Shown here piece after piece: positions 35,026 through 44,147 of a stretch of DNA of 64,000 nucleotides. The translations under genes and the position numbers were made by a program. Position 1 is the stretch's first letter. Every line of letters begins with the position of its first letter. Origin of the DNA: Rhizorhabdus sp049889055 (GTDB taxonomy: Bacteria; Pseudomonadota; Alphaproteobacteria; Sphingomonadales; Sphingomonadaceae); NCBI RefSeq assembly GCF_049889055.1, contig NZ_JBLTWO010000001.1, forward strand, positions 806,001 to 870,000. The letters run 5' to 3'. A model generated the notes under the pieces. It saw nothing but the letters and a program-made list of their open reading frames with translations. It searched no databases and was not told the DNA's origin.

Positions 35026-35334
35026 GTGCCGCCCGCCGATCGGTTCGACATCGACGCGACGCTGTGGTGCTGGCAGCCGAACCGAAAGGGCGGCGGCTGG
35101 CACTTCATAACGATCGACGGGCAGACAGCGGCCGAGATGCGCTATGCCGCACTCGGTCGCATCGGTGGCTTCGGTTCGATCCGGGTGGACGCCCGTATAG
35201 GCGCCACACGCTGGCAGACGTCGGTCTTTCCGCACAAGGAAAGCGGCGGCTTCATCCTGCCGGTGAAGGCGGACGTCAGGAAGCGCGAGGGACTGTCGGA
35301 GGGCGATGAGGTGACCGTATCGCTGGCCATCTGA
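35026..35334 (+). CDS. DUF1905-family protein
   Basis: A 102-residue protein beginning at GTG 35026, only 8 nt after the amidohydrolase stop. FDIDATLWCWQPNRKGGGWH, TSVFPHKESGGFILPVKADV and a final EGDEVTVSLAI are the DUF1905 beta-barrel pattern. The Shine-Dalgarno is weak, so translation may be coupled to the preceding gene. The function of the family is unknown. Confidence 0.8.
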   Translation: MPPADRFDIDATLWCWQPNRKGGGWHFITIDGQTAAEMRYAALGRIGGFGSIRVDARIGATRWQTSVFPHKESGGFILPVKADVRKREGLSEGDEVTVSLAI

Positions 35335-35404
35335 CGCCAAAGCCGCGCATCGCGCGCACGGACACCGGCTACCGGTCGCAACGGCGCTTTGCTAGGCTGG
35401 TTGC

Positions 35405-38400
35405 GTGACCTGGCATTTCTGGATCGATCGCGGCGGGACCTTCACCGATGTCGTGGCCCGCGACCCGGCAGGGCGGATCGTCACCGCCAAGCTGCTGTCC
35501 GAGGACCCCGAGCGCTATGACGATGCGGCGGTCGCGGCGATCCGTCGGCTGACCGACTCCCCCACAGGACCGCTGCCCTCGCTCGAAGTGAGGATCGGAA
35601 CCACCGTCGCGACCAATGCCCTGCTCGAACGCAAGGGCGAACCGACGCTGCTCGCGATCACACGCGGCTTCGGCGATGCCCTGACGATCGGCCATCAGGA
35701 ACGGCCCGAGCTGTTCGCCCGCGCCATTCGTCGTCCCCCGCCCGTGCACGACCGCACGATCGAAATAGACGAGCGTGTGTCGGCCGAGGGCAAGGTGCTG
35801 CGCCCGCTCGACCGGGAGGCAGCATCGGCGGCGCTCCGCAAGGCCTATGCCGACGGCTACCGCGCCATCGCCATCGTGCTGATGCACGGCTATCGCTACC
35901 CCGCGCATGAAGCCGCGCTCGCCGAAATCGCGCGCGAGATCGGTTTCGAGCAGGTTTCGGCGAGCCATGACGTGGCCCCACTGATCAAGCTGATCGCGCG
36001 CGGCGACACCAGCGTGGTCGATGCCTACCTGTCCCCGGTGCTAAAGCGCTATGTCGACGGCGTTCGCCGGGCGCTGGGCGACGGGCCGACGCCTTTGTTC
36101 ATGCAGTCCAATGGCGGGCTGATCGAGGGCGATGCCTTTCACGGCAAGGACGCGATCCTGTCGGGACCGGCGGGCGGGATCGTCGGCATGGCGCGGACCG
36201 CGCAGGCGGCGGGCTTCGATCATGTCATCGGCTTCGACATGGGTGGCACCTCGACCGACGTGTCGCTGTTCGCGGGCGATTATGAGCGCGAGACCGAGAC
36301 ACGCATCGCCGGTGCCCGCATCCGCGCGCCGATGATGAAGATCCATACGGTCGCAGCCGGAGGCGGGTCGATCTGCCGCTTCGACAAGGGCCGCTTCCGC
36401 GTCGGCCCGGAATCGGCCGGCGCGGTGCCGGGCCCCGCCTGCTACCGGCGCGGCGGGCCGCTGACCGTGACCGATTGCAACGTCATGCTGGGCAAGATCC
36501 AGCCCGATCATTTCCCCCGGCTGTTCGGCCCGGCGGGGGACGAGCCGATCGACCGTACGGCGGTCGAAGCGCGCTTCGCCGAACTGCTCGCCGAAGCCGG
36601 GACTGATATCGATCCGCGCGTGGCAGCAGAGGGGATGGTCGCGATCGCCGTCGCCAATATGGCGCATGCGATCAAGGCGGTCTCGATCGGCGCCGGCCAT
36701 GATCCCGCCCGCTTCACCCTCGCCTGCTTCGGCGGCGCCGGTGGACAGCATGCCTGTCTGGTCGCCGACGCCCTGTCGATCGAGCGGGTGATGATCCACC
36801 CGCTGGCCGGCGTGCTGTCGGCCTATGGCATTGGCCTCGCCGATCGCGGTGTGATCCGCGAGCGCAGCACCGCGCTGCGGCTCGATGACGCGGACGGACT
36901 CGCCAGCGAGGTCGAAGCGCTGTCCCTCGAAGCGCGGATGGCGCTGCCCGCAGCTACCAACATCGTCGCCACCATCCTCGTCCGCTATGCCGCCAGCGAT
37001 TCCGCGATTCCTGTGCCTCTCGCAGACGCTGCGACGATGCGCGCCGCGTTCGAGGCTGCCTTCTCCCGCCGCTTCGGCTTTGCCGGCCAGGGTGACCCGA
37101 TCGTCGATGCGGTCCGGGTCGAGGCGCTGGTGAAGGGGGCAACCGGCACGGAGGCGGTCGTTACCCTGCCGCTCGAAGAGCCGAGGCCGCTTGCGACCGT
37201 CCGCTGCTGGATGGACGGGGCCGAGCGCGCGACGCCGCTGTTCGACCGGGCGGCGATGCCCGCCGGCTTCGCGGTGGACGGGCCGGCTTTGATCGTCGAT
37301 CCGGTCGCGACCACCGCCGTCGAGCCAGGCTGGCGCGCCACGGTCGATGGCCTCGGCAACCTGATCCTCGATCGAACGGCCCCTCGCCCGCAATCGGCGC
37401 GTTTCGAGCAGGGCGTCGAGGCCGATCCGATCCGGCTCGAGATCTTCGCGGGCATGTTCATGGCCATCGCCGAGGAGATGGGGGCGGCGCTGCGCCAGAG
37501 CGCCTCGTCGGTGAACATCCGCGAGCGGCTCGATTTCTCCTGCGCGCTGTTCGACGCCGCCGGCAATCTGGTCGCCAATGCGCCGCACATCCCCGTCCAT
37601 CTCGGCTCGATGGGCGACAGCATCCGTACGATCATCGCCCGGCGCGGCGACGGGCGCGACGGGCGCGGCATGAAGCCGGGCGACGCCTATGCGCTCAACG
37701 CGCCCTATCAGGGCGGCACCCATCTGCCCGACATCACCGTCATCATGCCGGTCTTCGTCGAACCGGACGATACGGCGCCCGCCTTCTTCGTCGCGGCGCG
37801 CGGCCATCATGCCGATGTCGGCGGGATCAGCCCCGGGTCGATGCCGTCGAACAGCCGGACGATCGACGAGGAGGGCATCATCCTCGACAATGTGCTGCTG
37901 GTCGATGCGGGGCACTTCCGCGAGGTCGACATGCGCGCGATCCTCGCCGACGATCGCTGGCCCGCGCGCAACCCCGACCAGAATATCGCCGACCTCGCCG
38001 CGCAGATCGCCGCCTGTACGCGCGGCGCAGACGCCTTGCGCGCGCTGGCGATCAGCCAGGGACGCGCGGCGGTATCGGCCTATATGGAGCATGTGCAGGC
38101 GAACGCGGAGGCCGCCGTCCGGGCTTTGATCCCGAACCTGCGCGACGGCGAGGCGGCCGTGGAGATGGACAATGGCGCAGTCATCCGCGTCGCTGTCCGG
38201 ATCGACCGCGAGGCCAGCGCGATACACATCGACTTTGCCGGGACGAGTGCGCAGCTGCCCGGCAATTACAATGCGCCGCTGTCCGTGGTGCGCGCGGCGG
38301 CGCTCTATGCGGTGCGCCTTCTGATCGACCAGCCCGTCCCGCTCAACGACGGCTGCCTGCGCCCGGTGGCGCTCCACGTTCCAGAGGGATCGATGCTCAA

Positions 38401-38974
38401 CCCGCGCCACCCGGCAGCTGTGGTCGCCGGCAATGTCGAGACCAGCCAGGCGATCACCGACGCGCTGCTGCTGGCCTTCGGCGCGATGGCGGGCAGCCAG
38501 GGGACGATGAACAACTTCACCTTCGGCGACGCGACCCACCAATATTATGAGACGATCGCCGGCGGATCGGGGGCAGGCCCCGGCTTTGACGGCTGCGCCG
38601 CCGTGCAGACCCACATGACCAACAGCCGCCTGACCGACCCGGAAATCCTCGAAAGCCGCTTCCCGGTGCTGGTCGAGCGTTTCGCGATCCGCACCGGATC
38701 GGGCGGAGCCGGGCAATGGCATGGCGGTGAAGGCGCGGTCCGGCACATCCGCTTTCACGCGCCGATGCATGTCGACATCCTGTCGAACCGCCGCCGCACC
38801 GCGCCCCCCGGCCTCCACGGCGGAGGCGACGGGCAGCCCGGCATCAACCAGATCGAGCGCGCCGACGGACGGGTCGAGGAGCTGCCTGCCACCGCCTCGG
38901 CCGAGCTGGAAGCGGGCGACCTGTTCGTGATCGAGACCCCCGGCGGTGGTGGCTGCGGCTTGAGGAACGCCTGA
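35405..38974 (+). CDS. 5-oxoprolinase (HyuA-HyuB fusion, hydantoinase/oxoprolinase family)
   Basis: An 1189-residue ATP-dependent amidase. The HyuA half (about 1-680) has the N-terminal phosphate loop DRGGTFTDVVA, TTVATNALLERKG, SGPAGGIVGMA, GFDMGGTSTDVSL and GGAGGQHAC. The HyuB half (about 690-1189) has SVNIRERLDFSCALFD, HIPVHLGSM, NAPYQGGTHLPDIT, RGHHADVGG and the C-terminal GGGGCG. Fused full-length proteins of this size are typical 5-oxoprolinases, opening pyroglutamate to glutamate with ATP. It starts with GTG 35405 and its stop overlaps the start of the DUF969 transporter gene, which agrees with 5-oxoproline uptake and use. Confidence 0.92.
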   Translation: MTWHFWIDRGGTFTDVVARDPAGRIVTAKLLSEDPERYDDAAVAAIRRLTDSPTGPLPSLEVRIGTTVATNALLERKGEPTLLAITRGFGDALTIGHQERPELFARAIRRPPPVHDRTIEIDERVSAEGKVLRPLDREAASAALRKAYADGYRAIAIVLMHGYRYPAHEAALAEIAREIGFEQVSASHDVAPLIKLIARGDTSVVDAYLSPVLKRYVDGVRRALGDGPTPLFMQSNGGLIEGDAFHGKDAILSGPAGGIVGMARTAQAAGFDHVIGFDMGGTSTDVSLFAGDYERETETRIAGARIRAPMMKIHTVAAGGGSICRFDKGRFRVGPESAGAVPGPACYRRGGPLTVTDCNVMLGKIQPDHFPRLFGPAGDEPIDRTAVEARFAELLAEAGTDIDPRVAAEGMVAIAVANMAHAIKAVSIGAGHDPARFTLACFGGAGGQHACLVADALSIERVMIHPLAGVLSAYGIGLADRGVIRERSTALRLDDADGLASEVEALSLEARMALPAATNIVATILVRYAASDSAIPVPLADAATMRAAFEAAFSRRFGFAGQGDPIVDAVRVEALVKGATGTEAVVTLPLEEPRPLATVRCWMDGAERATPLFDRAAMPAGFAVDGPALIVDPVATTAVEPGWRATVDGLGNLILDRTAPRPQSARFEQGVEADPIRLEIFAGMFMAIAEEMGAALRQSASSVNIRERLDFSCALFDAAGNLVANAPHIPVHLGSMGDSIRTIIARRGDGRDGRGMKPGDAYALNAPYQGGTHLPDITVIMPVFVEPDDTAPAFFVAARGHHADVGGISPGSMPSNSRTIDEEGIILDNVLLVDAGHFREVDMRAILADDRWPARNPDQNIADLAAQIAACTRGADALRALAISQGRAAVSAYMEHVQANAEAAVRALIPNLRDGEAAVEMDNGAVIRVAVRIDREASAIHIDFAGTSAQLPGNYNAPLSVVRAAALYAVRLLIDQPVPLNDGCLRPVALHVPEGSMLNPRHPAAVVAGNVETSQAITDALLLAFGAMAGSQGTMNNFTFGDATHQYYETIAGGSGAGPGFDGCAAVQTHMTNSRLTDPEILESRFPVLVERFAIRTGSGGAGQWHGGEGAVRHIRFHAPMHVDILSNRRRTAPPGLHGGGDGQPGINQIERADGRVEELPATASAELEAGDLFVIETPGGGGCGLRNA

Positions 38975-39627
38975 TGCTGGTCCTGTCCGGCATCGTCATC
39001 ATCGTCGCGGGCTTCCTGCTCCGCTTCAACCCGCTGCTGGTCGTGCTCGCCTCGGCGATGGCGACGGGGCTCGCCGCCGGGATCGGGCCGCTCGACCTGC
39101 TCGCCGCCTTCGGCAAGGCGTTCAACGACAGCCGCTATGTCACCGTCATCTACATGGTGCTGCCGGTGATCGGCCTGCTCGAACGCCACGGGCTGCAGGA
39201 GCGTGCGCGGACGCTGATCGCCGGGCTCAAGGGCTTCACCGTCGGACGGCTGCTGCTCGGCTATCTGGCGTTCCGGCAGATCACGGCGGCGCTCGGCCTC
39301 GTCTCGGTCGCCGGTCATGCGCAGACCGTCCGTCCGCTGGTCGCGCCGATGGCGGAAGCCGCCGCGCAACAGCAGAGCGGCGAGGCCGAGCGCGACGAGG
39401 AAGCTGCCGCCATGGCCGCCGCGACCGACAATATCGGCCTTTTCTTCGGCGAGGACATCTTCATCGCGATCGGGTCGATCCTGCTGATGAAGGGCGTGCT
39501 CGAAACCTATGGCTATGCGATCGAGCCGCTGCACCTGTCGGTCTGGGCGATACCTACCGCGATCGCCGCCTTCCTGATCCACGGCCTGCGCCTGTGGCTG
39601 TTCGACCGGCGGAGGACGCGCCGATGA
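38974..39627 (+). CDS. DUF969 membrane protein, probable 5-oxoproline transporter subunit
   Basis: A 217-residue integral membrane protein with about five hydrophobic segments, starting MLVLSGIVIIVAGFLLRFNP and containing TVIYMVLPVIGLLERHG and FFGEDIFIAIGSILLMKG. The family is paired with DUF979 and found beside 5-oxoprolinase or pyrrolidone-carboxylate genes. Its ATG overlaps the oxoprolinase stop (TGATG) and its own stop overlaps the DUF979 start (ATGA), so the three are strictly coupled. The transport role is known-family inference. Confidence 0.85.
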   Translation: MLVLSGIVIIVAGFLLRFNPLLVVLASAMATGLAAGIGPLDLLAAFGKAFNDSRYVTVIYMVLPVIGLLERHGLQERARTLIAGLKGFTVGRLLLGYLAFRQITAALGLVSVAGHAQTVRPLVAPMAEAAAQQQSGEAERDEEAAAMAAATDNIGLFFGEDIFIAIGSILLMKGVLETYGYAIEPLHLSVWAIPTAIAAFLIHGLRLWLFDRRRTRR

Positions 39628-40565
39628 TCGGGCTCAACGCGGTCTATCCCTTCGCCGGGCTGATCTTCCTCGCCTTCGCCGCCTCGGCGCTGCACGACCG
39701 CAGCAATGCGAAGCGGCTCGGCAATGCCGGCTTCTACGCGCTGATCGCGCTGAGCCTGATCGCCGGTGACCGTCTCGGTGATCTCGGCAATGGCGCCCTC
39801 GTGCTGGGTCTCGTTGCGATCGCCGGTCTCGGCCTGATGGGGCGCGGCGCGTCCGCCTCGACCTCGCCCGAAGAGCGCAGCGCAGAAGCAGCGCGGCGGC
39901 GCAACCGGCTGTTCGTGCCGGCACTCATCATCCCGATCACGGCACTGGTCGGCACGCTGATCTTCAAGCAATTGCCGGGCGCGATCGACACGAAGCAGGC
40001 AACCCTCGTCGCGCTGAGCCTGGGCGTCATCCTCGCGCTCGGCACCGCCCTCCTCTGGTTTCGGCCGCGCCCGATGACGGCCTTCGACGAGGGCCGGCGG
40101 CTGATGGACGGGGTCGGCTGGGCCGCCGTCCTGCCGCAGATGCTGGCGAGCCTCGGCGCGGTCTTCGCGCTCGCCGGAGTCGGCGAGGTCGTCGGCGGGC
40201 TGGTCGGCGCGATGATCCCGCAGGGCAGCCTGATCGGCGCGGTGCTCGCTTACACGCTGGGCATGGCGCTGTTCACGATCGTCATGGGCAATGCCTTCGC
40301 CGCCTTCCCGGTGATGGCGGCGGCGGTGGGCATCCCGCTGCTGATCCAGGGTGCGGGCGGCGATCCCGCGATCGTCGCGGCGATCGGCATGCTCGCCGGT
40401 TTCTGCGGCACGCTGATGACCCCCATGGCCGCCAACTTCAATCTGGTCCCGGCGGCGCTGCTCGACCTGAAGGACCGCAACGCCGTCATTCGCGCGCAGA
40501 TCCCGACCGCACTGCCGCTGCTCGCGGTCAATATCGCGCTGCTCTACTGGCTCGCCTTCCGCTGA
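39624..40565 (+). CDS. DUF979 membrane protein, probable 5-oxoproline transporter subunit
   Basis: A 313-residue protein of about nine transmembrane helices, partner of DUF969. ATG 39624 is chosen because of the ATGA overlap and because the product then starts MIGLNAVYPFAGLIFLAFAA, a normal membrane N-terminus. Recognisable stretches are GVGEVVGGLVGAMIPQG and GNAFAAFPVMAAAVGIP. With DUF969 it should form the permease that supplies substrate to the oxoprolinase. Nineteen nucleotides separate it from the DUF2891 gene. Confidence 0.85.
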   Translation: MIGLNAVYPFAGLIFLAFAASALHDRSNAKRLGNAGFYALIALSLIAGDRLGDLGNGALVLGLVAIAGLGLMGRGASASTSPEERSAEAARRRNRLFVPALIIPITALVGTLIFKQLPGAIDTKQATLVALSLGVILALGTALLWFRPRPMTAFDEGRRLMDGVGWAAVLPQMLASLGAVFALAGVGEVVGGLVGAMIPQGSLIGAVLAYTLGMALFTIVMGNAFAAFPVMAAAVGIPLLIQGAGGDPAIVAAIGMLAGFCGTLMTPMAANFNLVPAALLDLKDRNAVIRAQIPTALPLLAVNIALLYWLAFR

Positions 40566-40584
40566 CCCCGCCCGGAAATCTCTT

Positions 40585-41580
40585 ATGACGGTGACTCTCA
40601 CCCCCGCGCTCGCTTCCTCCTTCGCCGCCATGACGCTCGGCCATCTTGGCCGTCAATGGCCGTACAAGCTCGACCATGTGATGACCGGGCCGGAGGACGT
40701 GCGCGCGCCGATCGACTTCCATCCGATATTCCACGGCAGCTTCGACTGGCACAGCTGCGTCCATGGCTGGTGGCAGGTGATGCGGCTTCTGCGCCGTTTC
40801 CCGGATCTGCCACAGGCGGATGAAATCCGCGCGCGGGCCGATGCGATGCTGGTCCCGGACAAGGTCGCGGGCGAACTCGCCTATCTGGCGCGCCCGGCCT
40901 CGGGCGGATTCGAGCGGCCCTATGGCTGGGGCTGGCTGCTCGCGCTCCACGACGAACTCGGCCGCCATGCCGAGGATCGCTGGGCCAGAACGCTTGCCCC
41001 ACTGGCGGAAGCCTTCGCCGCGCGCTTCACTGCCTATCTGCCGAAGCTGACCTATCCGATCCGGGTGGGCACCCATTTCAACAGCAGCTTCGCGCTGGTC
41101 CACGCCCATCGCTGGGCGAAGCGCCACGATCCCGCACTCCGCACGCGGATAGAAACGCGCGCGCTCGACTGGTTCGGCGAGGATCGCGGCTGCCAGGCGT
41201 GGGAACCCGGCGGCGACGAATTCCTCTCCCCCGCGCTCAGCGAGGCGCATCTGATGCGCGAAGTCCTGCCACCGGATCGCTTCATCGCCTGGTTCGACGT
41301 TTTCCTGCCGGTGGTTCCGGAGATGCTGCTCACGCCCGCTTTCGTGTCCGATCGCAGCGACGGCAAGATCGCCCATCTCGACGGCCTCAACCTCAGCCGC
41401 GCGTGGAACTGGCGCGCCATCGCCTCGGCCCTGCCGCCCGATCATCCCGTTCGGCAGGTCGCCGCCGACGCCGCTGCGCGCCACGTCGCAGCGGCCCTAC
41501 CCCATCTCGGCGACGATTATATGGGCGAGCATTGGCTGGCGAGCTTCGCGCTGCTCGCGCTCGACGACCTGCCCGAATGA
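40585..41580 (+). CDS. DUF2891-family protein
   Basis: A 331-residue cytosolic protein of the DUF2891 family, recognisable from DFHPIFHGSFDWHSCVHGWW, FERPYGWGWLLAL, GTHFNSSFAL and CQAWEPGGDEFLSPALSEA. The repeated His/Asp/Trp motifs and helical periodicity suggest an (alpha/alpha)6 barrel with a carbohydrate- or amide-active cleft; no catalytic role is established. It is 19 nt after DUF979, the last gene of the 5-oxoproline operon, so it probably acts on a related metabolite. Confidence 0.82.
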   Translation: MTVTLTPALASSFAAMTLGHLGRQWPYKLDHVMTGPEDVRAPIDFHPIFHGSFDWHSCVHGWWQVMRLLRRFPDLPQADEIRARADAMLVPDKVAGELAYLARPASGGFERPYGWGWLLALHDELGRHAEDRWARTLAPLAEAFAARFTAYLPKLTYPIRVGTHFNSSFALVHAHRWAKRHDPALRTRIETRALDWFGEDRGCQAWEPGGDEFLSPALSEAHLMREVLPPDRFIAWFDVFLPVVPEMLLTPAFVSDRSDGKIAHLDGLNLSRAWNWRAIASALPPDHPVRQVAADAAARHVAAALPHLGDDYMGEHWLASFALLALDDLPE

Positions 41581-41657
41581 GGCCACGAGGCCCGATCTTG
41601 TTTCAATTCGCGGCGCACCGCGGCTAGAGGCTGGCCCGACCAAAGGAGACGCGCCCC

Positions 41658-42092
41658 ATGACCAACCTCCAGGACCTGTCCTTCGAGCAATTCCCGTTCC
41701 GGACCTTCGACAAGCTGCGCTATTCCGACACCGACCGGCAGGGCCATGTGAACAATGCGGTCTTCTCGACCTTTCTCGAAACCGGCCGGGTCGAGTTTCT
41801 CTATGACGCGGTGCGCCCGCTGCTGGCGGCGCAGGCGGCCTTCGTCATCGCCAATCTGAACCTGCAGTTCGTCTCCGAGATACGCTGGCCGGGGCAGGTC
41901 GATATCGGCACGGCGGTGCTGCGCGTCGGGACCAGTTCGCTCGGCCTCTATCAGGGTCTGTTCCAGGAAGGGCGACGGGTCGCCTCGGCCGAAACCGTGA
42001 TCGTCCAGATGGATGAACAGACCCGCAAATCCTGCCCGCTGTCGCAGGACGCCCGCGACTTCCTGTCGCGCCACCTGATCACGGCGGACTGA
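41658..42092 (+). CDS. acyl-CoA thioesterase, hotdog fold (4HBT type)
   Basis: A 144-residue single hotdog domain. LRYSDTDRQGHVNNAVFSTF carries the active-site Asp/His-Asn-N pattern of 4-hydroxybenzoyl-CoA-like thioesterases, and FLETGRVEFLY is the following helix. It hydrolyses acyl-CoA to acid and CoA; the substrate is not predictable. It has AGGAG upstream of ATG 41658. The convergent hydrolase gene ends 8 nt after its stop. Confidence 0.88.
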   Translation: MTNLQDLSFEQFPFRTFDKLRYSDTDRQGHVNNAVFSTFLETGRVEFLYDAVRPLLAAQAAFVIANLNLQFVSEIRWPGQVDIGTAVLRVGTSSLGLYQGLFQEGRRVASAETVIVQMDEQTRKSCPLSQDARDFLSRHLITAD

Positions 42093-42099
42093 GAGCGGT

Positions 42100-42966
42100 T
42101 CAACCCAGAAAGTCGCGCAGCAGCGTGATGAAATCCTCGCGCCGGTCATGGTGGACCCAGTGGCCGGCATCGGCGAACAGCTCGACCTGTGCATCGCGAA
42201 AGCGGGCCGCCCGCCCATCGCCCGCCGGGTTCGACGCCCAGCTGTCGGCGCCGTAGACGAGCAGCACCGGGCAGCTGATCGCCGCCCACATCAGCTCCTT
42301 GGTCGCGTGCGGGATGTCGACGCCATTGGGCGGGAACAGCGCGGGATCATGTTTCAGGCGCACCGTGCCGTCGGGATTGTCGCGCGCCGCGTGACGCGCG
42401 AGATGCTCGACCGTCTCGGGGCTGAGGCGCGGATCGATCTGGCGCATCCGCTCGAACAGGGCGGCCCGATCGGGATAGTCGCGCGGCTGGCGCGCGAGAT
42501 GGCGCGCCCGCTCCTCCAGATAGTCGCGCAGCAGCGCCAGCTGGTCCTGCGCGGCCCGGCGGGCGACGACCTCGGGCGAGTCGCCCAGCCCCTCGATATT
42601 GACGAGGCGCGTCACCCGATCGGGATAGAGGCCCGCGAAACGCGTGACGATATTGCCGCCGAGCGAATGACCGACCATCGCGCAGGGCGGCAGATCGAGC
42701 AGGCGGACGAGCGCGGCGAAATCCTCCAGATAGGCGAAGAGCTCATAACCGCCGTCGCGCGACCATTCGCTGTCGCCATGGCCGCGCAGGTCCGGAACGA
42801 TGACCCGATGACTGTCGGCGAAGGCCCGCGCCACCCAGTCCCAACTGCGCGCATGATCGCGCCCGCCATGCTGGAGGATCAGCGGCGGGGCCGACGGATA
42901 GCCCCATTCGACGATGTTGAGCCGGATGCGGGGGGCATCGATCGAATAGCTGCGCGGTTCTGCCAT
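42100..42966 (-). CDS. alpha/beta-fold hydrolase
   Basis: A 288-residue hydrolase with the nucleophile elbow MVGHSLGGNIV, an oxyanion region in ILQHGGRDHARSWDWV, DLRGHGDSEW at strand 4 and the catalytic His in FADAGHWVHHDRREDFI; the acid is likely the Asp in LVYGADSWASN. No signal peptide is present. Substrate class is open: epoxide hydrolases, esterases and ring-fission hydrolases share this pattern. It is isolated on the minus strand between a thioesterase and a transporter gene. Confidence 0.88.
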   Translation of the reverse strand: MAEPRSYSIDAPRIRLNIVEWGYPSAPPLILQHGGRDHARSWDWVARAFADSHRVIVPDLRGHGDSEWSRDGGYELFAYLEDFAALVRLLDLPPCAMVGHSLGGNIVTRFAGLYPDRVTRLVNIEGLGDSPEVVARRAAQDQLALLRDYLEERARHLARQPRDYPDRAALFERMRQIDPRLSPETVEHLARHAARDNPDGTVRLKHDPALFPPNGVDIPHATKELMWAAISCPVLLVYGADSWASNPAGDGRAARFRDAQVELFADAGHWVHHDRREDFITLLRDFLG

Positions 42967-43070
42967 GCCCCCGCGATAGGCGCTGTCGGGCGCCAGACCA
43001 AGCCCCGTGCCGCCCGCCCGGCCGCAATCGCGTCCGGGATCGCGGGTTGACGCTGGCCGGTCGCGACGAC

Positions 43071-44072
43071 ATGCCCCGACCGATGCGCCTCCTCCTTCGC
43101 CTGCTGAAGGGGCTCGACCCCTTCCTCGTCCTGCTGACGCTGGTCGTCGTCATCGCCTCTTTGCTGCCAGCGCGGGGGCTGGCGGTCGCATGGTTCGAAG
43201 GCGCGACCGATGCCGCGATCGTGCTGCTCTTCTTCCTGCACGGGGCCAAGCTGTCGCGCGAGGCGATCCTGGCGGGGATCGGCAACTGGCGGCTGCACCT
43301 GCTCGTGCTGGCCTCCTCTTTCCTGCTCTTCCCGCTGCTCGGCTGGACGCTCGCCGAGAGCGCCACGGCGGTAACGACGCCGGAAATCGTCTCGGGCCTG
43401 CTGTTCCTGTCCCTGCTCCCATCGACGGTACAGTCGTCGATCGCCTTCACCGCGATGGCCAGGGGCAATGTGCCGGCGGCGGTCTGCAGCGCGTCGCTGT
43501 CGAACATCGTCGGGATCGTGCTGACCCCGGTGCTGGTCGGCCTGCTGATCCATGTTCCGGGGCAGGCGCCGGGCATATCGACCGACGCGATCGTCTCGAT
43601 CATGCTCCAGCTGCTCCTGCCCTTCGTCGCGGGGCACCTCTCGCGTCCGCTGATCGGCGGCTTCGTCGCGCGCCATCGCGCGATTCTCTCCTATGTCGAT
43701 CGCTCGTCGATCCTGCTGGTCGTCTATACCGCGTTCAGCGCAGCAGTCGTCGGCGGGATCTGGCAGCGAACCGAGGCGGCCGACCTGCTCGCCATCCTGC
43801 TGCTCAGCGCGGTGCTGCTCGCCCTGGTCATGGGCGCCAATCTGTTCCTCGCCCGGCGGATCGGCCTGCCGCGCGAGGACGAGATCGTCCTGCTCTTCTG
43901 CGGGTCGAAGAAGAGCCTCGTTTCGGGCGTACCGATGGCAGGGGCGATCTTCGCGCCGGCGCAGGTCGGGATCATCATCCTGCCGCTGATGATCTTCCAC
44001 CAGCTCCAGCTGTTCGTGTGCGCGGTGGCGGCGGGTCGCTATGCCCGCGCGACGGAGGACGTGCCCGCTTGA
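43071..44072 (+). CDS. bile acid:sodium symporter family transporter (SBF-like)
   Basis: A 333-residue protein with about ten hydrophobic helices. GLLFLSLLPSTVQSSIAFTA and VCSASLSNIVGIVLTPVLVG are the paired crossover motifs of the SBF/BASS fold, and LFCGSKKSLVSGVPMA is a signature of the YfeH-like (SBF-like) branch. Members move organic anions with Na+; the substrate here is unknown. ATG 43071 is preferred to the in-frame TTG 43047. It is followed by the purine permease gene after 75 nt. Confidence 0.87.
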   Translation: MPRPMRLLLRLLKGLDPFLVLLTLVVVIASLLPARGLAVAWFEGATDAAIVLLFFLHGAKLSREAILAGIGNWRLHLLVLASSFLLFPLLGWTLAESATAVTTPEIVSGLLFLSLLPSTVQSSIAFTAMARGNVPAAVCSASLSNIVGIVLTPVLVGLLIHVPGQAPGISTDAIVSIMLQLLLPFVAGHLSRPLIGGFVARHRAILSYVDRSSILLVVYTAFSAAVVGGIWQRTEAADLLAILLLSAVLLALVMGANLFLARRIGLPREDEIVLLFCGSKKSLVSGVPMAGAIFAPAQVGIIILPLMIFHQLQLFVCAVAAGRYARATEDVPA

Positions 44073-44147
44073 AGCGCCATTGCGCGCCCTTGCGGCGCTG
44101 CTAGGATCGCAGCGGAGAGGATCATTCAGCGACCGGGGGACCGCCCA

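Noticed and set aside
36041..38818. 925-codon minus-strand open frame
   Set aside because: Lies wholly inside the oxoprolinase gene on the other strand. Its residues are Arg/Asp/His-rich, as is typical of antisense frames in GC-rich genes.
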